From Deltaproteobacteria bacterium (GTDB lineage Bacteria; Desulfobacterota; Desulfuromonadia; Geobacterales; Pseudopelobacteraceae), in NCBI GenBank assembly GCA_021778115.1, contig JAJYCS010000011.1, positions 1-44,238 on the forward strand: a stretch of 44,238 nucleotides of DNA, in the 5' to 3' direction. The notes under the pieces were generated by a model that was not told the origin of the DNA, searched no databases, and saw only the letters and a list, made by a program, of their open reading frames with translations. The first letter of the stretch is position 1. Every line of letters begins with the position of its first letter. Positions 18,019 to 27,459 of the stretch are shown piece by piece. The translations under genes were made by a program, and so were the position numbers.

Positions 18019-18480
18019 ATGAAGTGCCGCGTCATCTGGTTTGGCAAGACACGTGAAACCTGGATTAAGGCCGGGATAGACGAGTATGCCGGGCGGGTAC
18101 AGCGCTACCTGCCGCTCACCGTCGATGAGTTGAAAGACGAAAAAGATGCCGAGGCGGCGGAGGGGCGCCGCCGCGAGGGAGAACGGCTGCTGAAGCAGCT
18201 GCCGCCCCAGGCGTTGCTGGTGGTGCTGGATGAGCGGGGGCAACAGATGGATTCGGTCGCGTTTGCCCAGTTCATTGGCCGGCACCGTGACGGTGGCACT
18301 CCGGAACTGGCCTTTGCCGTTGGCGGCGCCTACGGCTTCAGCGACGAGGTCCGTCGGCGGGCCGCCAAGCTGCTGTCTCTGTCTGCCATGACCTTTACCC
18401 ACCAGATGGTGCGCCCCTTTCTGCTGGAGCAGCTCTACCGGGCCTGCACCATCCTCAACAATGAGCCGTACCACCACTGA
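18019..18480 (+). CDS. rlmH: 23S rRNA (pseudouridine-1915-N3)-methyltransferase RlmH
   Basis: RlmH is a SPOUT-class methyltransferase that acts on pseudouridine 1915 of 23S rRNA in assembled ribosomes. The 153-residue product has LLVVLDERGQQMDS, FAVGGAYGFSDEV (SAM-binding knot) and the C-terminal end RACTILNNEPYHH, which is diagnostic. It lies 12 bp after rsfS, as in most bacteria. Confidence 0.96.
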   Translation: MKCRVIWFGKTRETWIKAGIDEYAGRVQRYLPLTVDELKDEKDAEAAEGRRREGERLLKQLPPQALLVVLDERGQQMDSVAFAQFIGRHRDGGTPELAFAVGGAYGFSDEVRRRAAKLLSLSAMTFTHQMVRPFLLEQLYRACTILNNEPYHH

Positions 18481-18482
18481 CC

Positions 18483-19172
18483 ATGTCTGATGTGATCAAA
18501 CTTGACAGAATCCGCCGAGTGTTCGGCGCGGGAGATCAGCAGGTTGAAGCCTTGCGAGGGGTCTCCTTCAGCATCGGCGACGGCGAGTTCGTGGCGATCA
18601 TGGGGGCATCGGGCAGCGGCAAGTCCACCTGCATGAACACCCTGGGCTGCCTGGACCGCCCCACCAGCGGCACCTACTGGCTGGACGGCATCGACACCGC
18701 CGGCATGACGCCGGACCAGTTGGCCGAGGTGCGCAACCGGAAGTTGGGATTTGTCTTTCAGGGTTTCAACCTGCTGTCCCGCACCAGCGCCCTGGATAAT
18801 GTGGAACTGCCGCTTATCTACGCCGGGGTGCCGGCTGTCGAGCGCCATAGCCGGGCACGGGCGGCCCTGGAGCGGGTCGGCCTGGGGGAACGGGTCCATC
18901 ACACCAGTGCCCAGCTCTCCGGCGGCCAGCAGCAGCGGGTCGCCATCGCCCGGGCCCTGGTCAACGATCCTGCGGTGATCTTGGCCGATGAGCCCACCGG
19001 CAATCTGGACACCATCACCACCCGCGAGATCATGCAGCTCTTCACCGACCTGAACCGTCAGGGGATCACCATCGTGATGATCACCCATGAGCCGGAGGTG
19101 GCGGCCTATGCCACCCGCCGGATCACCTTCCGCGACGGCGCGATCATCGCCGATACCGCAGACCAGAACTGA
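18483..19172 (+). CDS. MacB/LolD-type ABC transporter ATP-binding protein without adjacent permease
   Basis: This is the ATPase subunit of a type VII (MacB/LolD/FtsE-like) ABC system. Walker A is GASGSGKST (about residues 41-49), the Q-loop region is [21 protein letters not shown], the signature is LSGGQQQR and Walker B is [12 protein letters not shown]. The 229-residue length is a complete ATPase. These proteins normally pair with a MacB- or LolC-type membrane subunit, but the flanking genes are rlmH and an ABC-F ATPase. The substrate and partner are unknown. Confidence 0.88.
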   Translation: MSDVIKLDRIRRVFGAGDQQVEALRGVSFSIGDGEFVAIMGASGSGKSTCMNTLGCLDRPTSGTYWLDGIDTAGMTPDQLAEVRNRKLGFVFQGFNLLSRTSALDNVELPLIYAGVPAVERHSRARAALERVGLGERVHHTSAQLSGGQQQRVAIARALVNDPAVILADEPTGNLDTITTREIMQLFTDLNRQGITIVMITHEPEVAAYATRRITFRDGAIIADTADQN

Positions 19173-19176
19173 AACC

Positions 19177-21120
19177 ATGCTCCAGCTCGTCAACCTCTCC
19201 AAGGACTTTGCCGGACGTACCCTGTTTTCCGACCTCTCCTGGCACCTGCGCAAGGGTGAGCGGGTGGCGCTGATCGGTGAGAACGGCGCCGGTAAATCGA
19301 CCCTGATGAAGATCATCGCCGGATTGGAGGAGTCCAGCAGTGGTGAGATCCAGCTGGCCAGGGGGGCCAAGGCCGCCTATCTGCCCCAGGACGGCATCGT
19401 CACCAGCGGTCGGCTGCTGTTCCACGAGGCCCGCTCGGCCCTGGCCGAACTGTTGGCCATGGAGGAGGAGCTGCACCGGCTGGGCGATGCGTTGGAGCAA
19501 CTGCCCCACAACCGTGCCGAGCATGACAGTCTGCTCCATCGCTATGGCGAGCTGCAGGAACAGTTCCGGCACCGCGGCGGCTACACCATGGAGGCCGAGA
19601 TCGGCACCGTCTTGAAGGGGCTGGGATTCAGTCAGGAGGATTGGCACAGGGACTGCGGCCAGTTCTCCGGCGGCTGGCAGATGCGGATCGCACTGGCACG
19701 GCTGTTGCTGCAGAAGCCGGACGTGCTGCTTCTGGACGAACCGACCAACCATCTGGACATCGAGGCCCGCAACTGGCTGGAGGGATACCTCTGCAGCTAC
19801 CCCGGCTCGGTGATCCTGGTCTCCCACGACCGGTTCTTCATGGATCAGGTCTGCTCCCGCATTGCCGAGGTCTGGAACCACGCCATCACCGATTACCACT
19901 GCTCCTACTCCAGCTATCTGGTGCAACGGGAGGAGCGGGTGGCGGCCCTGCGGGAGGCCAAACGGCTGCAGGACGACGAGGTCCAGAAGACAGAGGACTT
20001 TATCAAACGCTTCCGTTATCAGGCCAATAAGGCCTCGCTGGTCCAGTCCCGCATCAAGCAGTTGGAAAAGATCGAACGGATCGCGCTGCCGCCGGAACGG
20101 AAAAAAATCCGTTTCCAGTTTCCGCAGGCCCCCAAGAGCGGCAGGATCGTGCTGGAGCTTGCGGGGCTGACCCGTGCCTATGGCCCCAAGCTGGTGTTGG
20201 ACAAGGTGGATCTGACCGTGGAGAAGGGGGAGCGCGTAGCGCTGGTGGGGCAAAATGGCGCCGGCAAGTCGACCCTGATGGCGGTGCTGGCCGGCGGTGA
20301 ATACCAGGGGGGCGGCCTGAACGTCGGGCATAACGTGGTGGCCGACTACTTTGCCCAGGATCAGGCCAATGTGTTGGATGCCGACAAGAGCGTCTACGAC
20401 GAGCTGTACCGCGACTGCCCCTACGAGATGGTGCCCAAGCTGCGGGATATCCTGGGGGCCTTCCTGTTCTCCGGTGACGATATCCACAAAAAGGTGGGGG
20501 TGCTGTCCGGCGGCGAGCGCAATCGGCTGGCCCTGGCCAAGATGCTCTTGCGTCCCTCAAACCTGCTGCTGATGGACGAGCCGACCAACCATCTGGACCT
20601 GTTCAGCAAGGAGGTGCTGCTGGATGCCCTGAAAGGCTTCGACGGCACCGTGGTCTTTGTCTCCCACGACCGCCACTTTGTCAACGGTCTGGCCACCCGC
20701 ATTGTTGAGGTCGGCGATGGCGGACTGACCAACTATTATGGCGATTATGAGTACTATCTGGAGAAGAAAGAAGGAGTAGCGATACAGGGGCAAGCGTCAG
20801 GGGCCAAGGGTCAGGAAAAAACGGCGACTAATCTTGCCCCTTGCCCCTTGCCCCTTGCCCCTCAAAAAGAAGAACGCCTGAAAGACAGAGAAGAACAGAA
20901 ACGGATAAAGCGGGAAGAACAGGCGCGTGGCAAGCAGCAGCAGGCTATCGAGCAGGAGATTGCAGCGGTCGAACGGCAGATTGCGGCTCTGGAGGCCGAG
21001 ATGAACGGGCCTGGCTTTTTTGATGATCCCGAACGGGGGTTGGAGGCAGGAGAACAGCACACGGCGCTCAACGAACGGTTGGAGACGCTGTATGGCGCGT
21101 GGGAACAGGTATCTGCGTAA
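19177..21120 (+). CDS. ABC-F family ATPase (Uup/YheS-like)
   Basis: ABC-F proteins are soluble twin ATPases that act on ribosomes rather than as transporters. Two ABC domains are clear: Walker A GENGAGKST at 34-42 and GQNGAGKST near 360, each with a LLxDEPTNHLD Walker B. The interdomain linker (about 260-300) is the helical arm rich in Arg, Lys and Gln. A charged coiled coil of about 80 residues forms the C-terminus. The start is ATG 19177, four bases after the preceding stop; a longer frame from 19087 overlaps the upstream gene. A low-complexity insert at 20787-20861 separates ABC domain 2 from the coiled coil. Confidence 0.92.
   Translation: MLQLVNLSKDFAGRTLFSDLSWHLRKGERVALIGENGAGKSTLMKIIAGLEESSSGEIQLARGAKAAYLPQDGIVTSGRLLFHEARSALAELLAMEEELHRLGDALEQLPHNRAEHDSLLHRYGELQEQFRHRGGYTMEAEIGTVLKGLGFSQEDWHRDCGQFSGGWQMRIALARLLLQKPDVLLLDEPTNHLDIEARNWLEGYLCSYPGSVILVSHDRFFMDQVCSRIAEVWNHAITDYHCSYSSYLVQREERVAALREAKRLQDDEVQKTEDFIKRFRYQANKASLVQSRIKQLEKIERIALPPERKKIRFQFPQAPKSGRIVLELAGLTRAYGPKLVLDKVDLTVEKGERVALVGQNGAGKSTLMAVLAGGEYQGGGLNVGHNVVADYFAQDQANVLDADKSVYDELYRDCPYEMVPKLRDILGAFLFSGDDIHKKVGVLSGGERNRLALAKMLLRPSNLLLMDEPTNHLDLFSKEVLLDALKGFDGTVVFVSHDRHFVNGLATRIVEVGDGGLTNYYGDYEYYLEKKEGVAIQGQASGAKGQEKTATNLAPCPLPLAPQKEERLKDREEQKRIKREEQARGKQQQAIEQEIAAVERQIAALEAEMNGPGFFDDPERGLEAGEQHTALNERLETLYGAWEQVSA
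20787..20861 (+). repeat. Heptanucleotide tandem repeat with inverted counterpart inside ABC-F gene
   Basis: Four perfect copies of TTGCCCC occupy 20834-20861. An inverted match GGGGCAAG lies at 20787-20794 and GGGGCCAAGGG at 20800-20810, so the whole block could form a hairpin. It is read in frame as a Pro/Leu/Ala-rich linker of the ABC-F protein, so the gene is not broken. Confidence 0.85.
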
Positions 21121-21219
21121 ATCTTCGTGCAATTTTCAGGAGAAACCGGTATATAAGACTAAAGAGGTCCAAAATAATCCGGCGTAATGCTGAGCTAATC
21201 ATCACAAAGGAGATCTGCA

Positions 21220-21444
21220 ATGCAAGAAAAGGTACAGGCGGTACTGGATCAGGTCCGTCCGATGCTGCAGCGTGACGGGGGCGATGTGCAATTGGTTGAG
21301 GTCACCGAGGATAATATTGTCAAGGTGAAGCTGCAGGGGGCCTGCGGCTCCTGCCCCATGTCCACCATGACCCTCAAGATGGGGATTGAAAAGGCGCTTA
21401 AAGAGCAGATCCCGGAGATCGCCGAGGTGCAACAGGTCCGCTAA
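21220..21444 (+). CDS. NFU-domain iron-sulfur cluster carrier protein
   Basis: This 74-residue protein is a free-standing NifU C-terminal (NFU) domain, which holds a bridging [4Fe-4S] cluster and passes it to client proteins. The CxxC motif is Cys42-Cys45 ([14 protein letters not shown]), preceded by the conserved [11 protein letters not shown] block. AAGGAGAT (21207-21214) gives a good ribosome-binding site. It stands alone between the ABC-F gene and a terminator. Confidence 0.93.
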   Translation: MQEKVQAVLDQVRPMLQRDGGDVQLVEVTEDNIVKVKLQGACGSCPMSTMTLKMGIEKALKEQIPEIAEVQQVR

Positions 21445-21469
21445 ACATTTGCGCGTCCATTGTGTGAAC

Positions 21470-21508
21470 AACGCCCCACTGTCATCAGACAGCGGGGCGT
21501 TGTGTTTC
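21470..21508 (+). terminator. Intrinsic terminator after the NFU gene
   Basis: AACGCCCC (21470-21477) pairs with GGGGCGTT (21494-21501), and CTGTC (21479-21483) pairs with GACAG (21488-21492) around an ATCA loop, with one A-C mismatch. A weak TGTTT tract follows. The strong GC stem supports termination, but the T tract is short. Confidence 0.7.
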
Positions 21509-21623
21509 ATCCCCCGCTCTGGTAGAATCCCCCCGATTTCTGTGGAAATCTGCTGGCGGAAAGGAGATGAGACCGGTCGGCAGGACCCGCGTCATACTGA
21601 TTGGATGGATTGTCTACACTGAC

Positions 21624-21652
21624 GTCAGGATGTGCCACTGACATCTCCTGAC
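21624..21652 (+). promoter_or_regulatory. Leader hairpin upstream of the MFS gene
   Basis: GTCAGGATGT (21624-21633) can pair with ACA and TCCTGAC (21641-21652) with a two-base bulge. It lies about 40 bp before the MFS start codon. A regulatory role or an operator is possible, but nothing identifies a factor. Confidence 0.3.
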
Positions 21653-21693
21653 ACGATTGACTCACGGGAAACTGAAAGCGGGGAGAGAGCATT

Positions 21694-22998
21694 ATGGACA
21701 GCGCCTTGGAACAGAAGAGCGGCTATTTGTATCTGGTTCTTTTTGCTGCATGGCTCGGTTGGGTCTTTGATGGCATGGACGCCATGCTGTACAATATTGT
21801 CATGATCCCAGCGCTCCACGACCTGTTGGGGGCGGGTGCGACAAAGGCACAGGTGGGGTATTACGGCGGCCTGGTGATGTCCAGTACCCTGCTTGGCGCC
21901 GCCTTTGGCGGGATACTGTTCGGCATCCTGGCGGATTATATCGGCAGGGTGAAGGTACTGCTCATTACCATATTGACCTATTCCCTGATGACGGGGCTTT
22001 CAGGGCTTGCACACAGCTGGCAGGAACTGGCCCTGTACCGGGGGCTGACCGGCTTCGGCATTGGCGGGGAATGGGCGGTTGGTTCAGTCCTGCTTGCCGA
22101 GACTTGGCCTGACATCAAACGGACCTTTGCGGGGAGTTTCATGCAGATGGGGTGGCCCGTCGGCTTTTTTCTCGCGGCCGCCATTAACTTCCTGGTCGGC
22201 ACCCACGGGTGGCGAACCGTGTTCTTCGTCGGGGCCTTCCCTGCCTTGATTACGGTGCTGTTCCGGCTGAAGCTGCGCGAACCGGAGAAATGGGTGAAGG
22301 ACCATGCCAGACGGGCAGAGCTGAAACGAAGCAATAGCTATGCAACGGAGGAGGAGCGCGAGTACCGTCACTTCACCTTCTCCCTCCTGTTCAGCAGGAA
22401 GTATATCAAACTCACCACCATCGGATTTCTGCTCTCGGCGGTTGCCCTCTTTGGCGTCTGGGGGGCGACCTATTGGATCCCCGCCATCGTGGAGACCCTC
22501 GCAAAATCTGCAGGGGTGGCGGAAGGGGCGATTCATGGCAGGATATTCCTCGCCATCACCCTCTTAAACATCGGGGCCATCGCGGGGGCCCTCTCCTTCT
22601 GGCCGATTGCAACCAAATTCGGAAGAAGGGGCGCCTTTCTGTTTTATTTTCTCACCGGTCTGGTCCTCATACCGCCGATCTACATCAATGCAAATGATTT
22701 CAACCTGTTTCTGATGCTGCTGCCGATCATCGGCTTTATCGGCAACGGCGTGTTCTCCGGATTCCCCGTCTATCTGCCGGAACTGTTTCCCACAAAGATC
22801 AGGGCCACCGCCCAGACCACCTGCTACAATGGCGCACGACTGGTCACGATCCTCAGCCCCTTCTTTACCGGGGTGTTGATCGGCCTGTACCACGGCAATT
22901 TTGCCTATGCCGCCGCCACCATCATGTCGGTCTATCTGATCGGTTTGATCACCCTTTTCTTTGCGCCCGAGACGAAAGGGGCGGCGTTGCCTGATTAA
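21694..22998 (+). CDS. MFS transporter, aromatic acid/sialic acid-type proton symporter
   Basis: This is a 434-residue major facilitator with twelve predicted membrane helices. It has the family marks WLGWVFDGMD in helix 1, GILFGILADYIGRV between helices 2 and 3, and RGLTGFGIGGEWAVG in helix 4, which point to the metabolite/aromatic-acid:H+ symporter group. PELFPTKIRATAQ in the second half supports this. The substrate cannot be told. GGAGAG lies upstream of the ATG. The next gene is another small-anion-type membrane protein, so a shared transport theme is possible. Confidence 0.85.
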   Translation: MDSALEQKSGYLYLVLFAAWLGWVFDGMDAMLYNIVMIPALHDLLGAGATKAQVGYYGGLVMSSTLLGAAFGGILFGILADYIGRVKVLLITILTYSLMTGLSGLAHSWQELALYRGLTGFGIGGEWAVGSVLLAETWPDIKRTFAGSFMQMGWPVGFFLAAAINFLVGTHGWRTVFFVGAFPALITVLFRLKLREPEKWVKDHARRAELKRSNSYATEEEREYRHFTFSLLFSRKYIKLTTIGFLLSAVALFGVWGATYWIPAIVETLAKSAGVAEGAIHGRIFLAITLLNIGAIAGALSFWPIATKFGRRGAFLFYFLTGLVLIPPIYINANDFNLFLMLLPIIGFIGNGVFSGFPVYLPELFPTKIRATAQTTCYNGARLVTILSPFFTGVLIGLYHGNFAYAAATIMSVYLIGLITLFFAPETKGAALPD

Positions 22999-23100
22999 AT
23001 CGCGTGCTGCGCCCGCCGCCCAGGTTTACCCGCGTGCCGGGTGGTCTGAACGGCGAGCGCAGCTACCCACTTCTGAAACGAACCGAGGACAACGGCATCG

Positions 23101-23847
23101 ATGACCCTGCATGCAGCGCTCATACTCTTTGGCGTAGGCCTGGTGGCGGGGTTTGTCAATGTGAATGCCGGCGGCGGCTCGACCATCACGCTGCCCGCCT
23201 TGATCTTTCTGGGTCTCGATGCCCCGGTGGCCAACGGGACGAACCGGATAGGCATTGTTATCCAGTCACTGACCGGGAGCTACGCATTTGCCAGAAGCGA
23301 TCATCACCAGTTTGACAGGAGCTTCAAGCTTGCCGTATTGACGTTGCCCGGCGCCATAGCCGGTGCACTGCTGTCAGTACGGATTGGCAACGAGATGTTC
23401 CATAAAATTCTCGGTGTCGTTATGATCGGTATCATCATCACCATGCTGATTCCACGGGCAAAGGGGGTGAATGTTGGCAAACAGGGGACACCGATCACCC
23501 CGAAAGTCGTTGCGGCTATGCTCGCCATCGGTTTTTACGGCGGCTTCATCCAGGTTGGTGTCGGTTTTTTGTTGATGGCCGTGCTGCAGTATCTCATGAA
23601 GTACAATCTCGTCTACGTCAATATGCACAAGGTCTTTATCGTGGCGCTTTACTCCATCCCCGCCCTGCTCATCTTTATCGTCAAAGGGGACGTGAACTGG
23701 TTCTACGGCCTGACCCTTGCGGCGGGGAACTCCCTTGGCGCCTACTGGGCAGCACGATACGCGGTCCGGGCCGGTGAAAAGTGGATAAAAGGCGTGCTTA
23801 TACTGGCCGTGCTGTTGATGTCGGCAAAGCTGTTCAAACTTTTCTGA
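23101..23847 (+). CDS. TauE/SafE family membrane transporter (sulfite/organosulfur exporter type)
   Basis: The 248-residue polytopic protein has the TauE/SafE hallmark at its N-terminus: GFVNVNAGGGSTITLPALI followed by GLDAPVANGTNRIGI. A second pseudo-repeat appears at GFYGGFIQVGVGFLLMAVL. About seven to eight membrane segments are expected. Known members export sulfite, sulfoacetate or related anions; the substrate here is not determined. The gene lies 102 bp after the MFS gene. Confidence 0.88.
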   Translation: MTLHAALILFGVGLVAGFVNVNAGGGSTITLPALIFLGLDAPVANGTNRIGIVIQSLTGSYAFARSDHHQFDRSFKLAVLTLPGAIAGALLSVRIGNEMFHKILGVVMIGIIITMLIPRAKGVNVGKQGTPITPKVVAAMLAIGFYGGFIQVGVGFLLMAVLQYLMKYNLVYVNMHKVFIVALYSIPALLIFIVKGDVNWFYGLTLAAGNSLGAYWAARYAVRAGEKWIKGVLILAVLLMSAKLFKLF

Positions 23848-23915
23848 TCACCCAGACCGATGGGCCGCCCGTGCAGCCGATAACCATGAGCTCAGGAGTT
23901 TTCCCGTAACCTGCG

Positions 23916-26900
23916 ATGAAGATTAAACGGATCGAGTTAAGCGGCTTCAAATCCTTTGCCGACAAGGTCGTGCTGGACTTCCAGCAGCGGGTTACCGGCG
24001 TGGTGGGGCCCAACGGCTGCGGCAAGTCCAATGTCGTGGATGCCATCCGCTGGTGCATGGGGGAACAGTCCGCCAAAAACCTGCGCGGCAAGGGGATGGA
24101 GGATCTGATTTTTGCCGGCAGCGATAGCCGAAAGCCGCTGGGGATGGCCGAGGTCTCCCTGGTCTTCTCCACCGAAGACGGCCGCGCTCCGGCAAAATAT
24201 CTCGCATTCAACGAAGTACAGCTGACGCGACGGCTGTACCGGGACGGCGAGAGCGAGTATCTGATCAACAAGACCCCCTGCCGCCTGCTTGATATCACTG
24301 AGCTATTCATGGATACCGGGGTCGGCACCAAGGCCTATTCGATCATCGAGCAGGGGAAGATCGGCCAGTTGCTGCACGCGCGGCCCGAGGAGCGGAGATT
24401 TCTGATCGAGGAGACGGCCGGCGTCACAAAATATAAGGCCCGGAAGCAGCTGGCCCTCAAAAAGATTGAGGGGACGCGTCAGAACTTGATGCGGCTGTCA
24501 GACGTGATTGCAGAGATCAAGCGGCAGCTGAACGGCCTGCAGCGTCAGGCTAAAAAAGCCGAAAAATTCAGGGAGTTGCGGGAAGAACTGCGGGAGATCG
24601 ATCTGCTGTTCAGTGTGCATGCCGCTGCGGGGCTGCAGCAGGGGCGTAGTCAGGTGGAAGTCGAGCTGGCGGCCTTGGACGATCGTATGCGGGAGCGGTC
24701 CGGAGCAGCCAGCAGCGCCGATGCCCAGGTCGAGCAGTGCCGCCTGCGACTGGCCGAGGCCGAACAGCAACTAGCCACGGTGCAGGAGCAGAGCTACCGG
24801 GTGCGCAGCGATGCTGCTGCAGCCGAGAGTGGCCTTGGATTTCAGCGTAAGGAGTTCGAGCGGCTGGGAGAACGGTTGGGGCGGCTTGAGGCGGAACTAG
24901 TAGTGATCCGGCAGCGCCGCGAGGAGTTGCAGATTCAGCAGGAACGCCTGCAGGAGCAGCGTACGAGCCTGGCAACAGAGCTGGCCGACGCCGAAGCCCA
25001 GGTGCAGAGCGCACAGGAGCAGCAGGCTGCGTTGGAGCAGGACTTTGAAGCCGCTAACCGTGCTTTGGAGGTGCAGCGTCGCGAGCTGTTCAGCGCTCAG
25101 GGCGCTGCGAGCCAGTGCCGCAGCCGGATCGAGCAGGCCGACAAGCGGCTGGCCGCAGTGACCGAGCGGGTGGAGCGCCAGGCGCGGGAGCAGCAGCAGC
25201 TGACGGCGCGGCTGGCGGAAGCCGCTGACCGTCGTGCGGCCTTGGAGGTTGCGGCCCGGCAGAAGGCCGCCGAGCGTGACCAGGCCGAGCAGGAGCTGTC
25301 TCGGCTGGCAGGGGAGGAGCAGCATCTGGCAAGCCAGCTGCCCGATGCCGAACAGGCCTGGCAGACGGCCCGTGATGAGCTTGCCCGGGTTGCCTCGCGG
25401 CTGAAGGCGCAGCAGGAGCTGGAGGCGCAGTTCGCCGGCTATGGCCCCGGGGTGCAGGCGCTTTTGAAGCAATCGCCCGGCAGGACAGCTCTACACGGCC
25501 TGCTGGCCGACCGGCTTGAGGTGCCTGAGGCGTATGAAGCAGCGCTGGAGGCGGCGCTGGGCGACCGGTTGCAGATCATCCTCTGCGAACAGGAGCAGGA
25601 CCTGCTGGGAAGCCTTGAATATTTGCGTCAGCAGGGGGGCGGGCGCGCACTGCTTGCGCTGCCGCTTTCCCTGGCCCCTCAGCCGACGGCCATCGCCGGG
25701 GCGGAGCCGATGCTGCGCTTCGTGACGGCCGACCCTGCCGTGCAGGGACTGATTTCGCAGCTGCTCGCCAATGTACAGGTCTGTGCTACACTGGCTGAGG
25801 CCTTGCCGCTCTCACGCCGGTACCCTGCGGCTCAGTTCGTCACGCAGCACGGCGAGCTGGTCTCCCTGGGAGGGTTGGTGGCGGGCGGCTCCAGTGAGCC
25901 GGTGACCGCCGGGATCATCCATAAGAAGCGGGAGATCAAGACCCTTGAGGCGCAGGTAGCGCAACGTGAGCGGCAGGTTTCCGACCTGCAGGCTGAGCGT
26001 GACCGCCTGCGGCAGGCCCAACAGGATCTGGCCCGCAACCTGCTTGCCGCCCGTGGCGGGTTGCACCGGCTCGAACTGGAGCAGGCAGGCCTGCAGAAGG
26101 ATCTGCAACAGGTGGAACTGGAAGCCGGGCGGCTCCAGGAACGGGTCAAGTTGCAGACGCTGGAGCAGGCTGCCCTGGATGACGAGCGTACCGCCCTTGC
26201 GGCGGAACAGCGGGAGGCGGCCAGCGGCCTTGAACGGGCAGAGGCCACGGCCAGTGAATTGCAGCAGGCAGGCCCGGGCCTTGCCGCTGGCCTTGAAACC
26301 TGCCGCAATGTCCTGGCGTTGGCACGGGAACGCCTGACGACACTGCGGGTGACCGCCGCCACCCTGAAGGAACAGGGTGAATCGCAGCAGCGCAACGCCA
26401 CCATGGCGGTGACCCAGCTGGCCGACCTGGAGACCCGGCTGCACCAGGGTACGGCCGAACAGCAGGAGTACGCGGCACAACGGGAACAGTTGACCAGCCA
26501 GCTAGGGGCCACCGAACAGCAGTTGCAAACGTTGTTGGCCGGTCAGATTGAGCTCGACCAGCGGTTGCAGGGGGTGCGTGAGGCCTATGAACAGTCCGGT
26601 GGCCAGCTGGTCGAGGCCGAAACAGCGGCCCGCAGCCGCCGCGAGGAGTGTGAGGCCATCCGGCAGCAGCAGGCCGACCTGACGCTGCGCTTTTCATCCC
26701 TGACCCTGCAGCTGGAACACCTGGAGCAAGCGTTGCAGGATCGGCACCGCTGCCCGCTGGTGGAGGCCCAGCAGCGGATGGCCGGCCGCCACCTGGATGA
26801 GGCGGCCGCCCGCGCACGGCAGCAGGATTTGGAGCGGCAGTTGGCAGAGCTGGGTGAGGTGAACCTGATGGCGATCGAGGAATATGCCGGCATGGAGGAG

Positions 26901-27443
26901 CGGCACACCTTCCTGACCGCGCAAAAGACCGATCTGGAGTCGTCATTGCATGACCTGCAACAGGCGATCCAGCGGATCAACCGGACTACCCGCAAGCGCT
27001 TTCTGGAGACCTTCCACCAGGTGAACGACCAGTTCCGCGAGGTGTTTCCCCGCCTGTTCTGCGGCGGTCGTGCCGAGTTGCGCCTCACCGACGAACAGGA
27101 TCTGCTGGAGACCGGGATCGAGATCATCGTCCAGCCGCCGGGCAAGAAGCTGTCCAATGTGATGCTCCTGTCGGGGGGAGAAAAGGCGTTGACCGCCGTG
27201 GCGCTGATCTTTTCCATCTTCCTGATCAAGCCGACCCCATTCTGTCTGTTGGACGAGGTGGATGCCCCGCTGGATGATGCCAACATCGGTCGTTTCAATG
27301 AGATGGTCAGGGAGATGAGTGCGGTCTCGCAGTTCATCATCATCACTCACAACAAGGCCACCATGGCCGTTGCCGATACACTGTATGGTGTTACCATGGA
27401 AGAGGCGGGAGCCTCCAAGATCGTTTCCGTCCGCCTGAACTAA
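23916..27443 (+). CDS. smc: Chromosome segregation protein SMC
   Basis: SMC is the ring-forming condensin ATPase that compacts and separates chromosomes, loaded at parS by ParB. The 1175-residue length is full. The N-terminal Walker A is GPNGCGKS (31-38), preceded by the typical LSGFKSFADK. Two long Gln/Glu/Ala/Arg-rich coiled coils flank a hinge (about residues 510-660). The C-terminal head has LSGGEKALTAVAL and FCLLDEVDAPLDDANIGRF. scpA and scpB are not in the window. Confidence 0.97.
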   Translation: MKIKRIELSGFKSFADKVVLDFQQRVTGVVGPNGCGKSNVVDAIRWCMGEQSAKNLRGKGMEDLIFAGSDSRKPLGMAEVSLVFSTEDGRAPAKYLAFNEVQLTRRLYRDGESEYLINKTPCRLLDITELFMDTGVGTKAYSIIEQGKIGQLLHARPEERRFLIEETAGVTKYKARKQLALKKIEGTRQNLMRLSDVIAEIKRQLNGLQRQAKKAEKFRELREELREIDLLFSVHAAAGLQQGRSQVEVELAALDDRMRERSGAASSADAQVEQCRLRLAEAEQQLATVQEQSYRVRSDAAAAESGLGFQRKEFERLGERLGRLEAELVVIRQRREELQIQQERLQEQRTSLATELADAEAQVQSAQEQQAALEQDFEAANRALEVQRRELFSAQGAASQCRSRIEQADKRLAAVTERVERQAREQQQLTARLAEAADRRAALEVAARQKAAERDQAEQELSRLAGEEQHLASQLPDAEQAWQTARDELARVASRLKAQQELEAQFAGYGPGVQALLKQSPGRTALHGLLADRLEVPEAYEAALEAALGDRLQIILCEQEQDLLGSLEYLRQQGGGRALLALPLSLAPQPTAIAGAEPMLRFVTADPAVQGLISQLLANVQVCATLAEALPLSRRYPAAQFVTQHGELVSLGGLVAGGSSEPVTAGIIHKKREIKTLEAQVAQRERQVSDLQAERDRLRQAQQDLARNLLAARGGLHRLELEQAGLQKDLQQVELEAGRLQERVKLQTLEQAALDDERTALAAEQREAASGLERAEATASELQQAGPGLAAGLETCRNVLALARERLTTLRVTAATLKEQGESQQRNATMAVTQLADLETRLHQGTAEQQEYAAQREQLTSQLGATEQQLQTLLAGQIELDQRLQGVREAYEQSGGQLVEAETAARSRREECEAIRQQQADLTLRFSSLTLQLEHLEQALQDRHRCPLVEAQQRMAGRHLDEAAARARQQDLERQLAELGEVNLMAIEEYAGMEERHTFLTAQKTDLESSLHDLQQAIQRINRTTRKRFLETFHQVNDQFREVFPRLFCGGRAELRLTDEQDLLETGIEIIVQPPGKKLSNVMLLSGGEKALTAVALIFSIFLIKPTPFCLLDEVDAPLDDANIGRFNEMVREMSAVSQFIIITHNKATMAVADTLYGVTMEEAGASKIVSVRLN

Positions 27444-27459
27444 CTGAAGGAGCTGGCAG

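Noticed and set aside
18044-18060. CACGTGAAAC, half of a parS site
   Set aside because: The other arm has five mismatches and it lies within rlmH coding sequence.
19144-20487. 447-codon open frame antisense to the ABC-F gene
   Set aside because: Its composition is Gln/Leu/Gly-rich without motifs, and the sense strand encodes two full ABC domains.
25812-26512. Overlapping antisense frames in the smc coiled coil
   Set aside because: Repetitive codon use of the coiled coil keeps the other strand open; there are no ribosome-binding sites or motifs.
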